Source: Cladorrhinum sp. PSN259
Taxonomy: Eukaryota; Ascomycota; Sordariomycetes; Sordariales; Podosporaceae
DNA: 64,000 nucleotides
NCBI GenBank assembly: GCA_033725935.1
Contig: MU867061.1
Location: forward strand, 372,001-436,000
Direction: 5' to 3'
Within the stretch, counting starts at the first letter, position 1; every line of letters starts with the position of its first letter. Made by a program: the position numbers and the translations under genes. The notes under the pieces were generated by a model. That model did no database searches and was not told the DNA's origin. It saw only the letters and a program-made list of their open reading frames with translations. Of this stretch, positions 59,625-64,000 are shown in pieces.

Positions 59625-60522
59625 ATGCTCTCGCAGCCCATCAAATCCTTTGCCACCGCTCTGGCACTCCTGTCTATGGCGAGTGCAGCTCCGACAGGCT
59701 CGTCAGGGCTGAGTCAAACGGCCCAGCTCCAACTAGCAGACACGTGAGCTTTTGTCTTGACTTCCCCCCCCGTTCAACCCCGTCATCTATTAACACCTTT
59801 ATAAACAGCGGCATCGATCGCTACTCCCTTCTCAAAGACGAAGACTTCATCTTTGACTTCAACAAGGCCCCCTTCCCGCTCGCCAACCGGAAGTTCTTTC
59901 CCGCCCTGACGGGGACAAATCTGGCGATTGCTCCGGCTGTGTTTCCACGTACGTCCGCCCACCCTGCCCTGCCCTGCCCTGGGTACCCCTCCCTCCCTCC
60001 CTCCATCCGAGTCCCCCCCCTTTTTTTTTTTTTTTTTTTTCAGATCTTTCAAAAATAAAAATAAAAACTTAACATCTTCGTTTTTAATCACGACCCACAG
60101 CATGCAGCATAGCGGCCCTACACATCCACCCCCGATCCGCAGAGATCTTCCTCGTCCTCTCCGGCCGAGTCATGACCGAGATGGTCCCCGAGACCGGCGC
60201 GGTCGACCCCAGGGACGGCAACAGACCCCGCGTCATCCGCACCGAACTGACGGGCAACCAGACGACCGTATTCCCGCAGGGGTCGCTGCACATGCAAATG
60301 AACCCCGAGTGTACCCCCGCCCATGTGGTCGCGGCCTTCTCGTCGGACGACCCGGGGGCGACGTTGATTGTCCCGGGGGTGTTTTCGCTGGATGAGGAGC
60401 TGACAGTGGATAGCTTTGGGGGAGCGCTGTCGGGGGAGGATGTAGAGCGGATTAAGGGGGTGATTCCGCAGGGGGCTATTTTTGAGGTGGAGGAGTGTAG
60501 GAAGAAGTGCGGTCAGCAGTGA
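59625..60522 (+). CDS. Secreted germin-like cupin (spherulin-type)
   Basis: Exons 59625-59743, 59809-59948 and 60101-60522 give 226 residues. A signal peptide (MLSQPIKSFATALALLSMASA) is followed by a Cupin_1 domain. PCSIAALHIHPRSAEIF (about 87-103) carries His94, His96 and Glu101. PQGSLHMQMN (145-154) carries His150 and the following Asn of the second cupin motif, so the metal-binding set is complete. The middle reads VLSGRVMTEMVPETG. Germin-like fungal proteins are manganese-binding extracellular proteins, some with superoxide dismutase or oxalate-oxidase activity in plants; activity here is not shown. The second intron (152 nt) holds CCCTG and poly-T tracts. Family certain, function inferred. 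Confidence 0.9.
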
Positions 60523-61162
60523 GGGGTTGCTGGGCTAGGTGGAGCTGGGAGCCTGAGGGATGGTGGTTGGGGGTTGCATTCCAGTTGGGTTTCCGTAGAG
60601 AGAGAGAGGAGGCTGCCAGTCCACTCGCGTAGAGGTGATTCCTCAAACGGGGCAAGACGCACGAGTACCGGGTCTGGACCACAGCCACAGCATCACAAGA
60701 GTGGGGGATCTAAAGCAATACATGATAGTAATATCGCTGGGTTTTGGATTGTGTTGGGTGTGATGGCGTGGTGGGGTTTTGGTTCAAGTTTTGTAGATTC
60801 TCGCTATGGGGTTTTGCAACAGGTGATAATATTAGATCATGATCAGTAGACATTTTTTGGGGAGATGTTGCTATCAGAATACAACTTTCGACAGCAAAAT
60901 TGAATTTCATAGTCAATCAATATGCAGTTCTCTAAGAACTTCCTCGCTACGTCAACTCCGCCATGTTTAAACCGTCACCTTATGAACCATGGCCAACAAC
61001 CCAGCGTTAAGCCCGCCACTGATTAAAGTCTGCTGCAGTAGACGACACGATGACCTCTCTTTTCGTCAGGATTAAACCTTGACCTGAGAATTTCGAACCT
61101 CGACAGGCACCTAGAAGACTGTAAGCATGATTGAAACCCAAAACACAAGTCAAAAGGCAAGA
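60523..61162. other. Intergenic region between convergent genes
   Basis: 3' flanks of the cupin (plus) and sugar-porter (minus) genes. Nothing else is recognised. Confidence 0.5.
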
Positions 61163-62772
61163 TCAACCAACCTTCTCATCATCCCTATCCTCGACATGAC
61201 CATTACTAGCGCTCTCATCCTTCTCACTGCCAGCACTCTGAGCAGCATGCCCAACACATACATAGCCCCTAAACTTCCTAGCAGGCAACCCAGCCTCAAA
61301 CATCTCATCAATCTCTTCCAGCGTCCTCCCCTTAGTCTCGGGCAAGAAAACAAAGACCCAAAGCATGGCAACGATGCAGCTTGGGAACCAAATGTATCCG
61401 TACTTGGGGCCCCAGTTAAGCGACTGCGGGTTAATAAAGTACGGCGCAGTGAAAGTCGTCAGCCAGGCGCCCAAGAAGCCAACGGCAGCAGCCAGACCAA
61501 AGGTGTAACTCCTCAAACGCTGCGAGGGGATCTCTCCACCGGCCAACCAGGCATAAGTCGAAATCATGCCGTTGTAGCTCATCATGTAGATGCAAGTCAG
61601 CGCAACGAGAACCTTGCCGGTATCCTTTGTTGCCCCCATTCGATCATAAACAACGGCAATGATCAGCTGCAAGATACCGCAAAACGTCAACCCAACACTG
61701 ATGATGACTCTCCTCCTTCCGTACCGAACGACAATCAAGCTATTGAAAAAGATGGCCAAGATGCCCATGGCGCTTAAAACATTGCTCATGGCGAAAGGGT
61801 CCGACACCTTGGACATTGCCAGGAAATAAGCCTTGTAGGCGATGATGAACATGCTTCCGGAAGCAGCCTGCAGCAGCACCGCACCAACCGCAAGACCAGT
61901 CCGTCTCCTGTCGATGGGGTTCCTGAACATGTCCATAACAGAAACAGTACTGCCAAGTTCCTTCTCCCGATCAATGGCAGCCTTGATCTCTCTCGCCTCA
62001 TCTTCCACCGGCGCACCGTCGGGTCTCAACCATCTCAGCGACTTGACACCACCCTCGTAGTCCCCTCTGAGAATCAGCCATCTGGGAGATTCGGGAATAA
62101 ACCACAATGCAACTGTCAGAATGACGGGGACGATGTAAATCATTCCCAACGGGATCAGATAGGCAGATTTATCCGGTCTCTTGGCAGTCGCCCAATCGAT
62201 AATGGTGCCAATCAGCGTACCGAACGAAGTGAAAAACTGGAATGCAGTCAAGAACCATCCTCGATACTTTGCCGGGCTTGATTCCTGGATGTACAGCTGA
62301 GAAAAGGTCATGAAGTATCCGTTGGCGAGACCAATGAGGAACCGGCCGGCGTAAAGTGCTCCAATGTGCTCCGTGGCCATCATGATGATGTTGGAGGCGC
62401 AGCAGAACCCGCAAGCGATCCAGAGGCATTGTCGGCGGGAGAGGTAAGTAGCTACTACACCTGCTGTTCCGGAGGAGATGAAAGCGCCGAGGGTCATGAG
62501 GGAGGAGATCAGCTGTTGTCGCATAGTGTCGAGGTTCCAACCTATTGCTGTTTGGGGGGCTGGATGGCCGTAGATCTGACAATTTTAACGTTAGAATGCC
62601 GATTGGACAGGAAATGATGAACGGGAAGTACTTTGAGGAAGCCAACCATGGCTTGGAGACCACCAATGAGACCAAAGTCAACGCCATATTGGAATGGCGA
62701 TAGGACAATAAGACCGCATGCTATGAAGCATTTCCAGTGGGATCTCCACGTCTCTTTTGGTGGGGATTCCAT
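61163..62772 (-). CDS. MFS sugar transporter (alpha-glucoside/hexose porter type)
   Basis: Minus-strand exons 62772-62632 and 62575-61163 give 517 residues across a 56-nt phase-0 intron. Around twelve membrane helices are evident. The signatures of the sugar-porter family are GRFLIGLANGYFMTFSQLY (helix 4 region), PESPRWLILRG with the long central loop (KSLRWLRPDG), GRRRVIISVG, and the closing PETKGRTLEEIDEMFEAGLP with ARKF. The pattern is closest to fungal maltose/alpha-glucoside permeases. The Lys/Glu/Ser-rich tail (about 470-517) is cytoplasmic. The plasma membrane proton-symport mode is family knowledge; the exact sugar is unknown. Confidence 0.93.
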
Positions 62773-64000
62773 CTTTGAAAGGACAATGGCACGGTTGCCA
62801 GTCGATGCTCCTCCAGCTTTGATGTTGGTGTTGAAGGATCGAGGGGAAAGGTCAAGAAGAGCCGGACGACGAAGGGTAGATAGCCGAAATGGCCCTGCGT
62901 CCGCGGGGGCAAGCCAAGAAAAGGACAAATGGTAGGATATGTTCCCTTTCCCAATGGAAGGCAGTCCACGGAGTGAATGAAAGCGGGATAGATAAGAAAC
63001 CAAGCAGACCAATCCTACCCAGCCATGTGCCTGGATATTAAAGATCAATAAATCCAGGATACAATAACGGGCATCTTGGAGGTTGTATTTAACCAATCCT
63101 ACAATGCTGCATGCAGACAGGACAATTTGGAGAAAGGATACGACTCTGTCTTGGTGCTTCAAATGCCGAAGATGGACGAAGGGTCACACGGGCGGCGATA
63201 GTAGACTGGGTCGACGAAGACGTGCCATTGAGGATCTCTTAGTGGCAAAAGTAAAAGCATGGCAGCCATGGATCAAAACGGCCCAACCCCTAGACTAGCA
63301 CGTTGACACTAGTATCTGGCACCTCATTAGCATGGAACGAATGCGGAGAAGTGGAAGATGGCAGACATGGGTATACATGGTTTGCATGTGCGGCTTCCGA
63401 CTCGACGAATTGGGGTCGTCGAAATTAAATTGATGAGTGCGAATGGGGTGCCATTTCAGCCTGTATTTGCTTTTTTTCTTATTAGAGGCGAGGAGGGTAT
63501 ACATTGACTGGGTCCCGTGAACTGTGGGTTGAAGTAAAGATACGTATCAAGATTGACGGCTAAACGGTCTTTCCTCTCTCGATAACGGACACCAATTGAT
63601 ACTGCCGACGGGATGTCACTTGGAGGCTGTTTGCTTGCTTCGTTGACAGCTGGGGGAAAGGCCAAGACGAGACAACTGCGCGGACAAGTCTACCCCAACC
63701 CAGATGGGCAACACAACTCACCTTGACATGCATGTACACCATCCAGTTCCCGTGACAATTGGGTAACATTTCCCGACTCTTGTACTGCAAGGGTCCCAAG
63801 TTTCTCCCACCGCCTCCAACCTCCAACGCCTTGAGGTGAACAGATCCCTTGGACAGAACAAAGGTGTCTAGGCGCTGAGGGGTTGGTTCTAGCGTTTCCG
63901 TGGCCTTGGGTCGGCACCGGATATCGTGAGTCTGGTTGGCTAACTTGTCGCTAACTGATGGTGTTGTTCAGATGTTGTGACTAGTGCAGTGGTGTCGTCG
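62773..64000. other. Promoter of the MFS gene and window end
   Basis: About 1.2 kb without a credible frame. The first 300 bases are the MFS promoter/leader. No start or end of another gene is recognised at the window edge. Confidence 0.45.

Noticed and set aside
1..64000. CRISPR arrays, insertion sequences, bacterial-type operons
   Set aside because: None seen; gene structure is eukaryotic, and no transposase, reverse transcriptase or long terminal repeat could be recognised.

Overview
This window is nuclear DNA of a filamentous ascomycete, most likely a Sordariomycete (possibly Sordariales). The evidence is the short spliceosomal introns (about 50-120 nt, GT..CTRAC..AG), a tRNA-Lys with an anticodon-loop intron, a fungus-specific translation elongation factor 3, GPI-anchored FAS1 and Ser/Thr-rich wall proteins, a GH55 glucanase, a PTH11/rhodopsin-like membrane protein and a NACHT-type NLR-like receptor. 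Gene density is low: about 18 protein genes, including the 5'-truncated first one, plus one tRNA and one gene relic. Long intergenic stretches are rich in microsatellites. Exon joins were worked out by hand from splice consensus and reading-frame continuity, and every join given keeps the frame. The species is not claimed.

Layout. 1-232: 3' end of a GH16 glucanase-like gene. 233-6835: gene-poor stretch and probable long leader. 6836-9673: family 2 glycosyltransferase (GT2). 12202-13566: GPI-anchored FAS1 protein. 14013-14102: tRNA-Lys (minus). 14620-17997: eEF3 (minus). 18-26 kb: mostly empty, with one small acidic/proline-rich gene (23032-23469), tandem palindromes, a polypurine tract and an assembly gap. 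26-37 kb is the densest part: RNPS1-like SR protein, two conserved hypotheticals, FSH1-type serine hydrolase, ATP synthase subunit Atp18 (four tiny exons), NIPSNAP mitochondrial protein, Rogdi/Rav2 (V-ATPase assembly) and a small gene with an in-frame TAG. 37.7-44.2 kb: empty except for a small GPI-anchored protein. 44264-46802: GH55 exo-beta-1,3-glucanase. 48142-48438: cysteine-rich small secreted protein.

49.6-60.5 kb is the most interesting part. It holds a seven-helix rhodopsin-domain protein whose intron carries a second assembly gap, a broken fragment of an NFX1-type helicase, then a 2163-residue five-exon NLR-like gene (alpha/beta-hydrolase, NACHT, and a very long non-repeat C-terminal module), followed by a secreted germin-like cupin. 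A sugar-porter MFS transporter (61163-62772, minus) closes the window.

How the genes relate. Most are ordinary housekeeping or wall genes without operon logic. GT2, FAS1, GH16, GH55 and the small GPI proteins belong to cell-wall building and remodelling. ATP18 and NIPSNAP are divergently arranged mitochondrial genes. The best candidate for a little-described system is the NLR-like receptor. Its hydrolase domain has Asp where the serine nucleophile is expected, and its C-terminus is not the usual ankyrin/WD40/TPR array. Both gaps of ten N are flanked by degraded duplicate copies of neighbouring sequence next to G/C homopolymers, which is an assembly artefact and not biology.
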